NCBI RefSeq assembly: GCF_002549775.1
Contig: NZ_NMTR01000004.1
Coordinates: 1 to 64,000 of the forward strand
DNA: 64,000 nt
Reading direction: 5' to 3'
Source of the DNA: Faecalibacterium langellae
GTDB taxonomy: Bacteria; Bacillota; Clostridia; Oscillospirales; Ruminococcaceae
The position numbers and the translations under genes were made by a program. The number at the start of each line of letters is the position of its first letter. Positions within the stretch are counted from its first letter, which is position 1. The notes beneath the pieces are model-generated. The model searched no databases, was not told where the DNA came from, and saw nothing but the letters and a program-made list of their open reading frames with translations. Shown here piece after piece: positions 9,345 through 17,798 of this stretch.

Positions 9345-10211
9345 TTAATGCGCTCCGAGGACGGATTTCGTCACGGAGCTGGTCTTGAACAGGCTGAAAC
9401 AGAGCAGGACGGTGTAGCCCACAATGCTCCAAATGGAGTTGATTGCATCCCCGGAAATCGCTACGCTCTGGATCAGCACCGCATAAATCGCCACGCAGAT
9501 GAGGATGAGAAAGCCCTGAAAGCCCAGTGCGAACAGGCATTTCAAGTAGTTCTGCCCCATGTGGCTCTGCTCGTGGTTGCCGAAGGTCGCCATGGGGATG
9601 GGCGCAAGGCTTACCATGCAGTAAATTTCGATCATACGCCCGTACACGATGACAAAAATGATGATGCTCAAGATCCGCATGGTGATGCCGATGAAGAAAC
9701 TTTGCAGGAACAGCCCGAACAGGGGGCCTATGTCCATCTGCATCAGGCTGGCTTCCAACATCGACAGGCCAATGTCGTTGACACGGGCGTTCCCCGTGAT
9801 GATACCTCTGGAATCGGACACCACCTTCTGGGTGATGTCGAACACCGCCATCACAATATCGAAGGTGTTGCTGATGAGCCACACCGAAACAGCGGTCTTG
9901 AAAATCCAGCGCATGATGAGGGCAGGCTCGAACTGCGCCATGTTGTTGTGTTGGGTGATCATCTCGATCAACTCATAACAGGCAATGAAGGTCAGGATGA
10001 TGCCCGCAATGGGCAGCACCACATTCCGAGAAAGAGCTTCGATCATTGCGAAAACGCGCGGTTCAAAGCTGGAGGGCTTGGTGCCCACCTGCTGGGCGAT
10101 ATTGCCGACCTGCGTGTTCACATCATCGAACAGGCCGGAAAGATTGGACATAATGCCTGCCGTCAGGATGCCTTTGATCCAGTCAGCAATGGCTTTGAGA
10201 ACGGTTTCCAT
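9345..10211 (-). CDS. TrbL/VirB6-type polytopic conjugation protein
   Basis: This 288-residue integral membrane protein has about six hydrophobic helices (for example VLPIAGIILTFIACYELIEM and ILSIIIFVIVYGRMIEIYCM). It matches the CD1112-type TrbL/VirB6 family of CTn elements. It should form part of the inner-membrane channel. It sits between maff2 and the prgI-type gene, its standard place. The stop is close to the next start, consistent with one operon. Confidence 0.85.
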   Translation of the reverse strand: METVLKAIADWIKGILTAGIMSNLSGLFDDVNTQVGNIAQQVGTKPSSFEPRVFAMIEALSRNVVLPIAGIILTFIACYELIEMITQHNNMAQFEPALIMRWIFKTAVSVWLISNTFDIVMAVFDITQKVVSDSRGIITGNARVNDIGLSMLEASLMQMDIGPLFGLFLQSFFIGITMRILSIIIFVIVYGRMIEIYCMVSLAPIPMATFGNHEQSHMGQNYLKCLFALGFQGFLILICVAIYAVLIQSVAISGDAINSIWSIVGYTVLLCFSLFKTSSVTKSVLGAH

Positions 10212-10227
10212 TCAGCAGTCACCGTCC

Positions 10228-10296
10228 TTAGCTGAAGTGGTTGATGAGGGTCTTGAGCAGGTTCAGGAGAAAGATAATGTGAGTCAAAAACTGCAT
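10228..10296 (-). CDS. Possible 22-residue hydrophobic peptide
   Basis: A short frame encodes MQFLTHIIFLLNLLKTLINH plus two residues, preceded by GAAAGGGAG. It sits between maff2 and the TrbL gene and looks like one amphipathic or membrane helix. It may be a leader coupling translation to the TrbL gene, or chance. No family recognised. Confidence 0.35.
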   Translation of the reverse strand: MQFLTHIIFLLNLLKTLINHFS

Positions 10297-10393
10297 AGAA
10301 AACACTCCCTTTCAGTTATCAGGTGGATATTCGATGCAATGCGCTCCTTATGATAAAGGGCTGTTATCCGCAGCAGAGATGGAGCGATTGCGT

Positions 10394-10417
10394 ATGTACA
10401 GGCGGGAAACCCCGCCT
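10394..10417 (-). repeat. GC hairpin followed by GTACAT, copy 3
   Basis: A perfect 7-bp stem AGGCGGG / CCCGCCT with loop AAAC lies 7 bases after the maff2 stop codon. Minus-strand GTACAT follows directly. Spacing and motif match copies 1 and 2. Confidence 0.55.
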
Positions 10418-10424
10418 GCGGCTC

Positions 10425-10520
10425 TTAGCCGAACAGACCAGACAGCAGAGGAATCAGGGTGATGCCCACCAGAGCAACGCCGCCGCCAGCCATGAGCTGC
10501 TTCATGCCCTGAGACTTTGC
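10425..10520 (-). pseudogene. maff2: maff2, 3' part (split by IME2)
   Basis: Read in frame from the junction, this segment encodes AKSQGMKQLMAGGGVALVGI followed by TLIPLLSGLFG and a stop. That is the C-terminal half of a Maff2-family membrane protein. The N-terminal half lies at 20375-20499, beyond IME2. Joining them at the shared GCAAA gives a continuous protein of about 70 residues with the family's normal length. The segment has no start codon of its own. Confidence 0.88.
10516..10520 (-). other. IME2 attachment core, maff2 3' side
   Basis: The minus-strand pentamer GCAAA occurs here and at 20375-20379, the two positions where the maff2 reading frame leaves and re-enters. The short core fits a large serine recombinase. 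Confidence 0.75.
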
Positions 10521-10606
10521 TGATGTGCGATAAAGAAGTAATAGAAGTGTAAAAAATTTTGCCGTTCCTATCCGGCACTTGGCCATTGTGTCGGATAGGT
10601 CGGGCG

Positions 10607-12226
10607 TTAGGCTTCGGGCAAGTCAATTTTGCCGACAAAGCTGTAATAAATCTCAATGTCCTGCCTGCGGGTGCCGTTCTCGTCATAGCTGCACTCATGC
10701 ACGACGATTTTCTCAATCATTTCCCGCAAGAGGGTGGGTGTCAATTCCTCAAAGGCAAGGTGCTTGCGGACAATCCCCATGAATTTCTCGGCGTTAACGG
10801 TGGCCGCCTGCGACTTGTCCAGTTCCGCCTGCAATGCGGCGGTGCGGTCTTTCAGTTCCCGCTGCTCCTGCTCATAGTCTGCCGACAGTTCCATGAAACG
10901 CTCGTCGCTGATTTTGCCGTTCACATTGTCCTCATACAGCCGCTTGATAATGCGGCTCACTTCGGCAATCCGCTCCTGCGCCTGTTCAAGCTGCTTGGTG
11001 GCTGCGGCGGTCTTTCTCTTGCCGCCGATTTCGTTCTGCTGGATCAGCAGCTTTACAAAACGGCTCTCGTGCCTGGCAGCATACTCCGTCACTTGCCGGA
11101 GATTGGAGAGGACACCGGCGGTCAGCAGGTCGGTGCGGATAAAGTGCGCCGTACAGTCGCGGGTGCGCTTCTTGTAGCTGCCGCAGATGTAACAGTCCTG
11201 CTTGCGGTTCTTGTTCTGATACCGCTGCTGGTACATCACATGGCCGCAGTCGGCGCAGAACAGCATACCAGAGAACAGCCCCACTTCGTCATAGCGGTTC
11301 GGGCGTTTGCGCTGCTTGCGTAACTCCTGCACACGCTCCCATGTTTCCGTGTCAATAATCGGCTCATGGTGGTTCTCAAAAATGGCCTGCTTCTCAATGG
11401 GATTTTCTACGCTGTGCTTGGTCTTGTAAGAGGGCTTTTCCGTCTTGAAGTTTACCAGACAGCCGGTGTACTCCCGGTTTTCGAGGATATGAACGACGGT
11501 GTTCGTCGCCCATTTACACTCATAGCCGGGGTGGTAGCGGCGTGTGCTGCCTGTCCTGCGGTATTCCAGCGTCCCCGGCGTGGGGATTTGCTGTTCCGTC
11601 AGCATACGGGCAATCTTGGTCGGGCCGTTCCCCGCAAGGCAAAGCTGGTAAATCTGCTGGACAACCGGCGCGGTTTCCTCGTCAACGATATAGTTCTCGT
11701 CCTCGTCCATGAGGTAGCCATACACCGGCTTGCTGGTAACGGGCTTGCCGCTCATGCCTTTTGCTCTTTTAACTGCCTTGATTTTCTTGCTCGTATCTCT
11801 CACCAGCCATTCGTTGAACAGATTTCGCAGAGGGGTAAAATCATTGTCCATGCCGCCGTTTGCGCTGTCCACATTGTCGTTGACAGCGATAAAACGCACG
11901 CCCTTTTGAGGGAACAGCATTTCCGTGTAAAACCCTACCTGCAAGTAGTTTCGCCCTAACCGGCTCATGTCCTTGACAATGACCGTACCAACTTTCCCGG
12001 CTTCAATGTCCGCAAGCATGGCTTGAAATCCGGGCCGCTGGAAGTTCGCGCCGGAATAACCGTCGTCGGTGTACCAGCGCAGATTGGTAAAGCCGTTCTG
12101 TTTTGCGTAGGTTTCGAGTATCCTTTTTTGGTTCGATATGGAATTACTCTCGCCTTGCAGCTCGTCCTCATGGGACAATCTCGGATAAAGGGCGGTAATG
12201 AGGTTTTGGGTGGCTTGTCTTAACAT
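10607..12226 (-). CDS. Large serine recombinase of IME2
   Basis: This 539-residue TnpX-type recombinase has a catalytic N-terminal domain (ITALYPRLSHEDELQGES, with the nucleophilic serine expected in RLS). A recombinase domain follows, then a zinc ribbon (FCADCGHVMY and CYICGSY) and a long coiled coil near residues 400-490. It sits at the maff2 3' side and should excise and insert IME2 at the GCAAA core, regenerating maff2. YPRLS instead of the more usual YxRLSR is a small variation. Related to, but clearly different from, the IME1 enzyme. Confidence 0.92.
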   Translation of the reverse strand: MLRQATQNLITALYPRLSHEDELQGESNSISNQKRILETYAKQNGFTNLRWYTDDGYSGANFQRPGFQAMLADIEAGKVGTVIVKDMSRLGRNYLQVGFYTEMLFPQKGVRFIAVNDNVDSANGGMDNDFTPLRNLFNEWLVRDTSKKIKAVKRAKGMSGKPVTSKPVYGYLMDEDENYIVDEETAPVVQQIYQLCLAGNGPTKIARMLTEQQIPTPGTLEYRRTGSTRRYHPGYECKWATNTVVHILENREYTGCLVNFKTEKPSYKTKHSVENPIEKQAIFENHHEPIIDTETWERVQELRKQRKRPNRYDEVGLFSGMLFCADCGHVMYQQRYQNKNRKQDCYICGSYKKRTRDCTAHFIRTDLLTAGVLSNLRQVTEYAARHESRFVKLLIQQNEIGGKRKTAAATKQLEQAQERIAEVSRIIKRLYEDNVNGKISDERFMELSADYEQEQRELKDRTAALQAELDKSQAATVNAEKFMGIVRKHLAFEELTPTLLREMIEKIVVHECSYDENGTRRQDIEIYYSFVGKIDLPEA

Positions 12227-12244
12227 AAAATCCTCCGTTTCTGA

Positions 12245-12297
12245 CAGCCAGCCCCACTATTCCGTGGTTTCATTGTACCACGGAACAGCGGGGGCTG
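12245..12297. repeat. Long imperfect stem-loop upstream of the IME2 recombinase gene
   Basis: The arms contain CAGCCCC...CCGTGGT and ACCACGG...GGGGCTG around a short loop, giving a hairpin of about 20 pairs with a few mismatches. It lies just upstream of the recombinase start at 12226. It could terminate upstream transcription, control recombinase expression, or bind protein. There is no T-run on the minus strand. Confidence 0.5.
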
Positions 12298-12337
12298 TAC
12301 AGCGGCAAAAGCGTTAAATTTGCTTCTTTACAGTCGG

Positions 12338-12526
12338 TCAAATTGCCGGTTTTTGCGTAGCAGCGGCTTCCGCTTCCAGTACCCGCGCCATTTTGTCGGC
12401 GGCGGTGGTCGTGGTATCTTTCTTGAAATAGCCGGACACGACAAGGACGGAATTGCCCATGCGGATTTCCGTCACGCAGTCGGGGCGGCGGGCGGTGCGG
12501 GTGTCGTGCTGCTTGTTATCTGCCAT
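12338..12526 (-). CDS. TnpW-like small transposon protein
   Basis: This 62-residue protein has the core TEIRMGNSVLVVSGYFKKD and 'TAADKMARVLEAE', similar in layout to the short TnpW-type proteins of Tn4451-like elements. IME1 has its own, more typical, version at 21497. The start at 12526 follows AAGGAG. It lies between the recombinase and the DnaC-like gene. Function unknown. Confidence 0.6.
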   Translation of the reverse strand: MADNKQHDTRTARRPDCVTEIRMGNSVLVVSGYFKKDTTTTAADKMARVLEAEAAATQKPAI

Positions 12527-12540
12527 AGGCAATACTCCTT

Positions 12541-13383
12541 TCAGTCGGTAATCAGTTTCTTCATGCTCTCCATTTTCCGCTTGGCGGTTTCCTGCCGGAA
12601 GTTGTCGCCGGTAAAGCGTACCGGGACGCACATGGAAAGCAGCCGGTCATAAATCCGGGAATGGGCGGTGTCCTCCGGGTTTCGCAGGTCGTCCAGCGTG
12701 AGGTTGGTCGTGACGATCAGCGGCTTGCCGCTGCGGTAACGGCTGTCAATCACATTGAAAACCTGTTCCAGCCCGTAGTCGGTGCCGCGTTCCATGCCAA
12801 AGTCGTCAAGGATCAGCAGCGGATAGCGGCAAAGGCGGGAAATGTACTCGTTGCGCCCCTCAAAGCTGGCGGCAAGGTCATTGAGGATCAGGGCAAAGTT
12901 CGTCATGTGGACGGGGATTTCTTTCTCCATGAGGGCGTTTGCGATACAGCCCGCAAGGTAGCTTTTCCCGGTTCCTACGCCGCCCCAGAACAGGCAGCCG
13001 ATATTGTCTGTCCGCATATCCTCCCAATGCTCCACATACCGGCGGGCAAGCCCGGCCTGCGGGTTCCTGCCGTTGTCATTCTCGAAAGTCCAGTCCCGCA
13101 TGGCGGGGTCGGTAAAGCCCCGGCGTTTCAGTTCTTCCACGGTGTCAAGGTGCCTGCGCCGCTTTTCGGCGGCTTCCCGTTCCTCGCGGGCGGTTTTCTG
13201 GCAGTCGCACTCTGCCGGGTGGCGGTCGCGCCCGAAGATAGCGGCCTTATCCGGCGCAAAATAGGCTTCTTTCGGCTTGCGGCACTTGCCGCAGTACAGC
13301 AAACCGTCCTCGCCGGTGTAGTCCTCCGGCTCCGGGGTGGTGGCCGTCATATTCTCCAAAACAGCGTTGATTTCGTTCTTCAT
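12541..13383 (-). CDS. DnaC/IstB-like helicase-loader ATPase
   Basis: The 280-residue protein has an N-terminal Cys pattern (CGKCRKPK...CDC) that may bind zinc, and a AAA+ core with Walker A FWGGVGTGKSYLAGCIANAL and Walker B LLILDDFGMER. This matches DnaC/DnaI-type loaders that place replicative helicase on DNA opened by an initiator. Its upstream partner is the replisome organizer, with a 4-base overlap (13380-13383). The start at 13383 follows AAGGAGGG. Together they suggest IME2 replicates as a circle after excision. Confidence 0.88.
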   Translation of the reverse strand: MKNEINAVLENMTATTPEPEDYTGEDGLLYCGKCRKPKEAYFAPDKAAIFGRDRHPAECDCQKTAREEREAAEKRRRHLDTVEELKRRGFTDPAMRDWTFENDNGRNPQAGLARRYVEHWEDMRTDNIGCLFWGGVGTGKSYLAGCIANALMEKEIPVHMTNFALILNDLAASFEGRNEYISRLCRYPLLILDDFGMERGTDYGLEQVFNVIDSRYRSGKPLIVTTNLTLDDLRNPEDTAHSRIYDRLLSMCVPVRFTGDNFRQETAKRKMESMKKLITD

Positions 13384-14132
13384 AAACTCTCGCCCTCCTT
13401 GCATGAGTAGTCTGGTATGCCCTTTTTCGGGGCTTTCTTAGTTGCGTCCTCCTGCGCCCATTTGTAGATGGTGGCGGCATGGCTCTTGTATCGCTTGCCG
13501 CTGGACGCGATATGGCAGGATAGCCGGTCAATGTAATAGTCCCATTTGCCGGGCAGGTCTGCTTTCAGCCCGTCCAGTTCCGATTGCGAAAGAAAAACAT
13601 TTTCATACCGGCCATAGGCGGCGCGGGCGGGTTGTCCCGTATCTAACTCTCGCTCTCTCTCTTTTTCTATCTCTTTCTCTATCTCTATCTCTGGTGGACA
13701 AATGTCCGCTTGATATGGTGGACATTTGTCCGCCCCGGCCTTTGGCAAGGCTTTCTGCTCCTGCAAAGCCAGCCTTGCCCGCCGTTTTCGCTCCCCCTCG
13801 GTAGAGGATTGGCCGATCAGTAGTTCAATGTTGCTCATATACAGTGCGCCGTTCTGTAACGGCTCCACAAGCCCCAGCTTCATAAAAATCTGCAAGGCCC
13901 GTTCTACGGTGCCGACTTGCTGACGGGTAATGGTGGCAATCATCTGCGCGGTGTAGGGGATATTTTCATCAAGCTGCAACTTCCCGCCGTTTTTCAGCGA
14001 TTTCAGGTACAGTTTCAAGAGGATGTTGGAATAGAGGATACCGTCCTGCATACTTTCCAGCAGCACAATGGCGTCCTCGTCAAAGTAATTCTCTTTCAGC
14101 TTGAGGTAGTAGTATTTTCGGTTGTCTGACAT
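13380..14132 (-). CDS. Replisome organizer / replication initiator of IME2
   Basis: This 250-residue protein starts MSDNRKYYYLKLKENYFDED, the typical opening of phage replisome-organizer N-terminal (winged-helix) domains. A low-complexity EIEIEKEIEKERERE linker follows near residue 150, then a C-terminal domain. It is expected to bind origin repeats and recruit the DnaC-like loader encoded next. The gene contains two near-palindromic repeats at 13695-13732 that are good iteron candidates, as in phages where the origin lies inside the initiator gene. The start at 14132 follows AAGGAGG. Confidence 0.85.
   Translation of the reverse strand: MSDNRKYYYLKLKENYFDEDAIVLLESMQDGILYSNILLKLYLKSLKNGGKLQLDENIPYTAQMIATITRQQVGTVERALQIFMKLGLVEPLQNGALYMSNIELLIGQSSTEGERKRRARLALQEQKALPKAGADKCPPYQADICPPEIEIEKEIEKERERELDTGQPARAAYGRYENVFLSQSELDGLKADLPGKWDYYIDRLSCHIASSGKRYKSHAATIYKWAQEDATKKAPKKGIPDYSCKEGESL
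13695..13732. repeat. Candidate IME2 origin iterons
   Basis: Two copies of the 12-bp palindrome-like block GGACAAATGTCC (13696) and GGACATTTGTCC (13720) lie 24 bases apart. Each is flanked by the same GT on the left and GC on the right. They sit within the linker-coding part of the replisome organizer gene, next to an AG-rich tract. Origin function is inference. Confidence 0.5.
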
Positions 14133-14244
14133 GGTTCCTCCTTTGGGTGGATTTGGGGTGTTTGTACGCATTTAGAACGCCGTTTCCGGGGGAAAAGGAT
14201 AAATGTATCGCGTACCCTTTGACACCCACGAAAAAAGCCTTGAT

Positions 14245-14631
14245 TTATGCGGGTTTGAAAGGCTCTAAAGCGTGACATCTCTGCCTTTGTTTCCGCTTTC
14301 TCTCGGCGGCGCGGATTTTCTTCATGCGCCCGGCGCAGTCGGGGCAGTATTTCCCCCGGTTGGATTTGGGGACAAAGGCCGCTCCGCAGACGGCACACCG
14401 TTTCCGGCTCCCCCGGTATAAGAGGGCTGCGGACAGCTCCCCGTCAAGGGGCAGGACAGCCACACGGAACCAGCGGCACATGAGGGAAAGGGAAATGCTC
14501 TGGACGCACACGCAAGGCTCCCCGTCGTCTAACAGCAGGCAGTTCCCCTCGTCGTAGTTACAGCACTCATGTACCAGCCGCCGCGCCCGCCGGTGCTGGC
14601 GGTAGTCCATGCGGGGCAGGTTATCGCTCAT
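14245..14631 (-). CDS. Cysteine-rich VLP-domain protein
   Basis: This 128-residue protein has cysteines in an N-terminal cluster (HECCNYDEGNC...CVC) and a C-terminal zinc ribbon (CAVCGAAFVPK...YCPDC), ending in a very basic tail (RAAERKRKQRQR). It matches the Cys-rich VLP proteins that accompany Tn4451/Tn1549-type mobilization genes. DNA or RNA binding is likely from the charge. The start at 14631 overlaps the relaxase stop by 11 bases. Confidence 0.75.
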   Translation of the reverse strand: MSDNLPRMDYRQHRRARRLVHECCNYDEGNCLLLDDGEPCVCVQSISLSLMCRWFRVAVLPLDGELSAALLYRGSRKRCAVCGAAFVPKSNRGKYCPDCAGRMKKIRAAERKRKQRQRCHALEPFKPA

Positions 14632-16246
14632 GGCTCTGCTCCTTTCTGCGGTGCGGCTCGTCCCGGCGCAAAATCTGGTTGATATTCCGCTTGACGGTCT
14701 GCAACTCCTTGAACCGCTGCTTCTGTTCGTGATAGGTGTTATACAGGCCGTCTTTCTCGGAGATAAGCTGCTCGATCTCGGCCTGCAACGCTTTCCGGGC
14801 GGGCAGCTTGGTAATGCCATGCGCCTTGAAATACCGGGCGGCTGCGTCGGCTATGATAAAATCGCTCTCATGGGCCTGCCGGTATGCGGCGCGGGCTTTC
14901 TCGGATTTCTGCGCTTTCAACCCGTCGCGGGCGGGCTTGGTCTGGGCGTAGGCCAACACCTGCCGCTGCAACTCCTTTTTCCCTTGCAGCTTGGTTTCCA
15001 GTGCTTTCAGTTCGCCGCTGGTCTGGCGCATTTCCGCATAGGCGGTATCAACGGCGGCTTCTAACTGCTCCGGGGAAGTAAAGCCGTACTGCTGGTAGAC
15101 GGACAGCGTTTTGGCGGCCTGCTTCAGATTGTGTATCTTCGCCCAGCGTTCATAGCCCCGGCCTTTGCCCTCGGCCATTTTCTGCTCAATGTCCACAAGC
15201 CGCTGCACTCCGTCCTGTTTGGGGGCGGTTTGAGGGGCTTTTGCGGGCTGTATGCCGCGTTTCTCCTGCCAGGGGTATTCAGGTATGGCTGCGGCCTTTT
15301 CTATGGCTCTGGCGGCATTCTGCTCCAAAACGGCAAGGACGGCGGTGCGGTCAAAATCGTCGCCCAGCTTCCGGGCGGTGATGGGCTTTGTCCTGTCCGG
15401 CGTGAGATAGGACAGCCGCCCCCGGCTCTCCTTGACGGTCACACCCTCCCGCAGCAGCAGAGAGGAAAACTCGTCAAAGCTGGCGGCGGTGGCAAGGGCT
15501 TTCCGTATGGTCTGCCGCAGCTTTTCCTTGTTCGTTTCAAACTTGGTCTGCCGGGGCGTGATACCATCGGCAATCATGGGGGCGTTCTGCTTGTCCAGCG
15601 CGGCTTGTCCCTTTTTCTGCGCCCAATACTCCCGGTCGGTGATGCGGTTCTTGCTGCCGTTCAAGAGGTCGATTTGGTAAAGCTCCTCCCGGTGGCACAT
15701 CTCCATGACTTCGGATTTGAAGTAGCGCAGGGCAGCGTCGGTACATCGGTGCTTGCAGCCGGCTTTCGTGTCGGCTGGCCTGTCCATGTAGGGCAGGAAC
15801 GGCACTTCCTCAATCCGCAGGCTGTTTATGACGATATGCACATGAATGTTGCCGCTGTGGTTATGCCCGTCCGGGTGGGTGCAGACAAGGGCTTGGTGGC
15901 CGGGGAAATGTTCTTTACAGAATTGCTCCCCCAACGCCTGCGCCCGGTCTACGGTCAGGCCGTTGTCCGGCCCGTCCCGCGGGTCAAAGCTGATGATGTA
16001 GTGGTGGCTTTTCACATCTTCCCGCCGCTGGTTTTTCTCATAGCGGAGATTGGCCCGCATACACGCAACGGCAAAATCCTCCCCGCCGCAGTTCAGCGTA
16101 GACAGCCGGTAGTCCTCGCGGGGGATAAGCCTGCCGGTTTCATCAAGGACGGGCTTCATGGTAAATTCGTCATGCTCAAAGAGCAGGTATTGTTCGGCGG
16201 CTCCGTAGTCGGCGTTTTTAGAGTTGATATGTTTGAGTGTTGCCAA
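14621..16246 (-). CDS. MOBP-type relaxase of IME2
   Basis: The 541-residue relaxase nicks oriT and pilots the strand. The three-histidine motif is visible in HPDGHNHSGNIHVHIVI near residue 130, and the N-terminal ATLKHINSKNADY matches the ICE relaxase closely. A long coiled-coil C-terminus follows. I place the start at TTG 16246: it is 5 bases after AGGTGA and aligns exactly with the ATG of the ICE relaxase (MATLKHI). GTG 16255 is the alternative. Overlap with mobC indicates coupling. Confidence 0.92.
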   Translation of the reverse strand: MATLKHINSKNADYGAAEQYLLFEHDEFTMKPVLDETGRLIPREDYRLSTLNCGGEDFAVACMRANLRYEKNQRREDVKSHHYIISFDPRDGPDNGLTVDRAQALGEQFCKEHFPGHQALVCTHPDGHNHSGNIHVHIVINSLRIEEVPFLPYMDRPADTKAGCKHRCTDAALRYFKSEVMEMCHREELYQIDLLNGSKNRITDREYWAQKKGQAALDKQNAPMIADGITPRQTKFETNKEKLRQTIRKALATAASFDEFSSLLLREGVTVKESRGRLSYLTPDRTKPITARKLGDDFDRTAVLAVLEQNAARAIEKAAAIPEYPWQEKRGIQPAKAPQTAPKQDGVQRLVDIEQKMAEGKGRGYERWAKIHNLKQAAKTLSVYQQYGFTSPEQLEAAVDTAYAEMRQTSGELKALETKLQGKKELQRQVLAYAQTKPARDGLKAQKSEKARAAYRQAHESDFIIADAAARYFKAHGITKLPARKALQAEIEQLISEKDGLYNTYHEQKQRFKELQTVKRNINQILRRDEPHRRKEQSHER

Positions 16247-16616
16247 CCGCGTCACCTACTTTCTTTAAGACTTCATACTTGAGGGCGGCAAGGTCGGCTA
16301 TGGCGGCGCGTACCTCGCCGGACAACGCATGATAGGGCGCGCCGTACTCGTTCAGATACCGGGCAATCTGGTTGAGGTTGCCGCCGATCCTGCCGTACTC
16401 GGCTGCGAGCTTCCCGACAGCGGAGAGCAGTTCGTCATTGACCGACGACACATGGAGTACGGGGCGTATGGTGGTACGCCGTATCGCCTGCCGGAGAAAT
16501 TCCGACTGGCTGATACCATAGGGCGCAAGCCGCGCTGTGAAGTCGGCGTATTCATCTTCGGTCAGCCGGGTTTTCACAACGCGGCTGCGGTGGGGTGTGT
16601 TGTATTTTTTTCGCAT
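16218..16616 (-). CDS. mobC: MobC-type relaxosome protein of IME2
   Basis: The 132-residue protein has a ribbon-helix-helix N-terminus (RVVKTRLTEDEYADF, SQSEFLRQAIRR) and the family segment GGNLNQIARYLNEYG. MobC proteins bind oriT and help the relaxase melt it. It overlaps the relaxase gene by 29 bases and lies just left of the oriT hairpins. The ICE carries a homologue at 38458. Confidence 0.88.
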   Translation of the reverse strand: MRKKYNTPHRSRVVKTRLTEDEYADFTARLAPYGISQSEFLRQAIRRTTIRPVLHVSSVNDELLSAVGKLAAEYGRIGGNLNQIARYLNEYGAPYHALSGEVRAAIADLAALKYEVLKKVGDAVGNTQTYQL

Positions 16617-17137
16617 GGTCGTGACCTCCTTTCTTGCCGCATGAGCGCGGCGGGGATAAGCGGCGCAAGCCGCATAGCAGGGTTTGGGGAAGGCACTCCC
16701 CAACAAGTTTCCCGCGAGGGGCAAAACCGCAGAATTGCGGATTTTGGCACCGTGGTAGAAACTTGCTCTCCGTGACTGCAAACTTTCTCTCACTTCCGTC
16801 CGCCACTTTTTTGGAAAACTGCAACCACAAAAGTTTGTTTCTCTTTTTCTGCTACTACTAATCCTGTAAAGGGCATTCCTGCCCGCTTTCGCTAAAATGA
16901 CACCGGACGCAGTGGTTTCTACCCGGTGTTGGAGAAATCCTTTCTCTTTGCCCTCTACTACGGGTAAATGCTCCAAATGCCAAACACCAGGGCAGAAAAA
17001 TTCCCTCCTCGCTTACTACTACAACCGGCAGGGGGCAAAATGGCCGGGAGCGGAGCCGGACAACAAAAAAAGCAGTAAATCTTTTTCAAGACTTACTGCT
17101 TTCGCTGGCCGCGTCGGTGGCGGCTGGTATTCAGTTT
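16617..17137. other. IME2 oriT region
   Basis: No gene is visible in these 521 bases. At 16660-16673 a GCGGC / GCCGC hairpin with loop GCAA is followed by AGCAGGG and a 7-bp hairpin TTGGGGA / TCCCCAA with loop AGGCAC (16676-16707). The ICE oriT at 38955-39012 has the same order, with 30 of 32 bases identical over the second motif. A further hairpin around CCGCA...TGCGG lies near 16727. Nicking is expected here because mobC and the relaxase start immediately to the left. Confidence 0.75.
17064..17100 (-). terminator. Intrinsic terminator after the IME2 HTH gene
   Basis: On the minus strand, AGCAGTAA pairs with TTACTGCT within a longer imperfect stem and is followed by seven T residues. It would end the transcript running through tet(W), the sigma-like and the HTH genes before oriT. 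Confidence 0.75.
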
Positions 17138-17350
17138 TTATGACTTGTCCGGTGGTTCGTCAAGCCGGAACTTGAATTGACAGTCAATTAACCGCTGCTT
17201 TACATAGTCCTCCACCTCGGCGTTGACCTGCCCGTTCACTTTTGAGAAATAGCGGATATATCCGGCGTAGTGGAGCAGGACAGCGTTCACGGCTTCTGGG
17301 TCGCCCTCACGGGCTTTGAGGATTGTTTCATAGGGGAGAAGTCTACTCAT
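17138..17350 (-). CDS. Small HTH-like regulator (Tn916 Orf8-like)
   Basis: The 70-residue protein MSRLLPYETILKAREGDPEA... resembles the helix-turn-helix proteins of conjugative transposons, which pair with a small sigma-like protein. It overlaps the sigma-like gene by 8 bases and precedes a strong terminator. Probably regulatory; the target is unknown. Confidence 0.7.
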   Translation of the reverse strand: MSRLLPYETILKAREGDPEAVNAVLLHYAGYIRYFSKVNGQVNAEVEDYVKQRLIDCQFKFRLDEPPDKS

Positions 17351-17624
17351 ACCGGCTCACCCCCATTTCTTCGCGTAGCCGCTGCAAGGCAAGCTGGATA
17401 TGCCGCCCCGCTGTGCTGCGTGACCGGCCAATACACGCGCCGATCACGCGCTGCGGCTGGCGCAGAAAGTAATAGCGCAGGATTTCTTCCCGCGTCTGCT
17501 CCGGCAAAACAGAGATCGCGTCGGCAAGGGCGGCGTTGCAGAGCAGGACGGTCTGACCGCAGACGGTAAATGGGTATTCCTCGTCCGGCTCCGACGCGGC
17601 AAACTGGACAAACTTCTCGTTCAT
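17343..17624 (-). CDS. Sigma-70 region 4-like regulator (Tn916 Orf7-like)
   Basis: The 93-residue protein has the pattern DAISVLPEQTREEILRYYFL followed by a second HTH part, as in the short sigma-like regulators of Tn916-type elements. Region 2 is absent, so it is unlikely to act as a complete sigma factor alone. It is downstream of tet(W) on the same strand, so tetracycline-induced readthrough could raise its expression, as known for tet(M) in Tn916. That link is an inference here. Confidence 0.72.
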   Translation of the reverse strand: MNEKFVQFAASEPDEEYPFTVCGQTVLLCNAALADAISVLPEQTREEILRYYFLRQPQRVIGACIGRSRSTAGRHIQLALQRLREEMGVSRYE

Positions 17625-17631
17625 CAGATAG

Positions 17632-17748
17632 TCAAGGGAATTGTGCGTTCTCCTCCCAGATTTTTTTACTTTCCTCTGTTCCCATGTTCTCTCCCACTCC
17701 CCAAATTTGCTTTTTTGCTTCCATTAAATCTTCCTTACTATATTCCAT
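17632..17748 (-). CDS. 38-residue peptide downstream of tet(W)
   Basis: A short frame (MEYSKEDLMEAKKQIWGVGE...) is preceded by GGAGGG at correct spacing. It resembles the beginning of short 'KEDLxEA' mobile-element proteins and may be a truncated copy of one. It lies between tet(W) and the sigma-like gene, co-oriented. No function assigned. Confidence 0.45.
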   Translation of the reverse strand: MEYSKEDLMEAKKQIWGVGENMGTEESKKIWEENAQFP

Positions 17749-17798
17749 TGTTACCCTCCATAACTTCTGATTGTTGCCGTCTTGACGATTATGTATCT

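Noticed and set aside
13640-13700. AG/CT-rich tract suspected to be a microsatellite or phase-variable repeat
   Set aside because: The repeat units are irregular and encode a Glu/Lys/Ile/Arg linker in frame; no perfect run long enough for slippage was seen.
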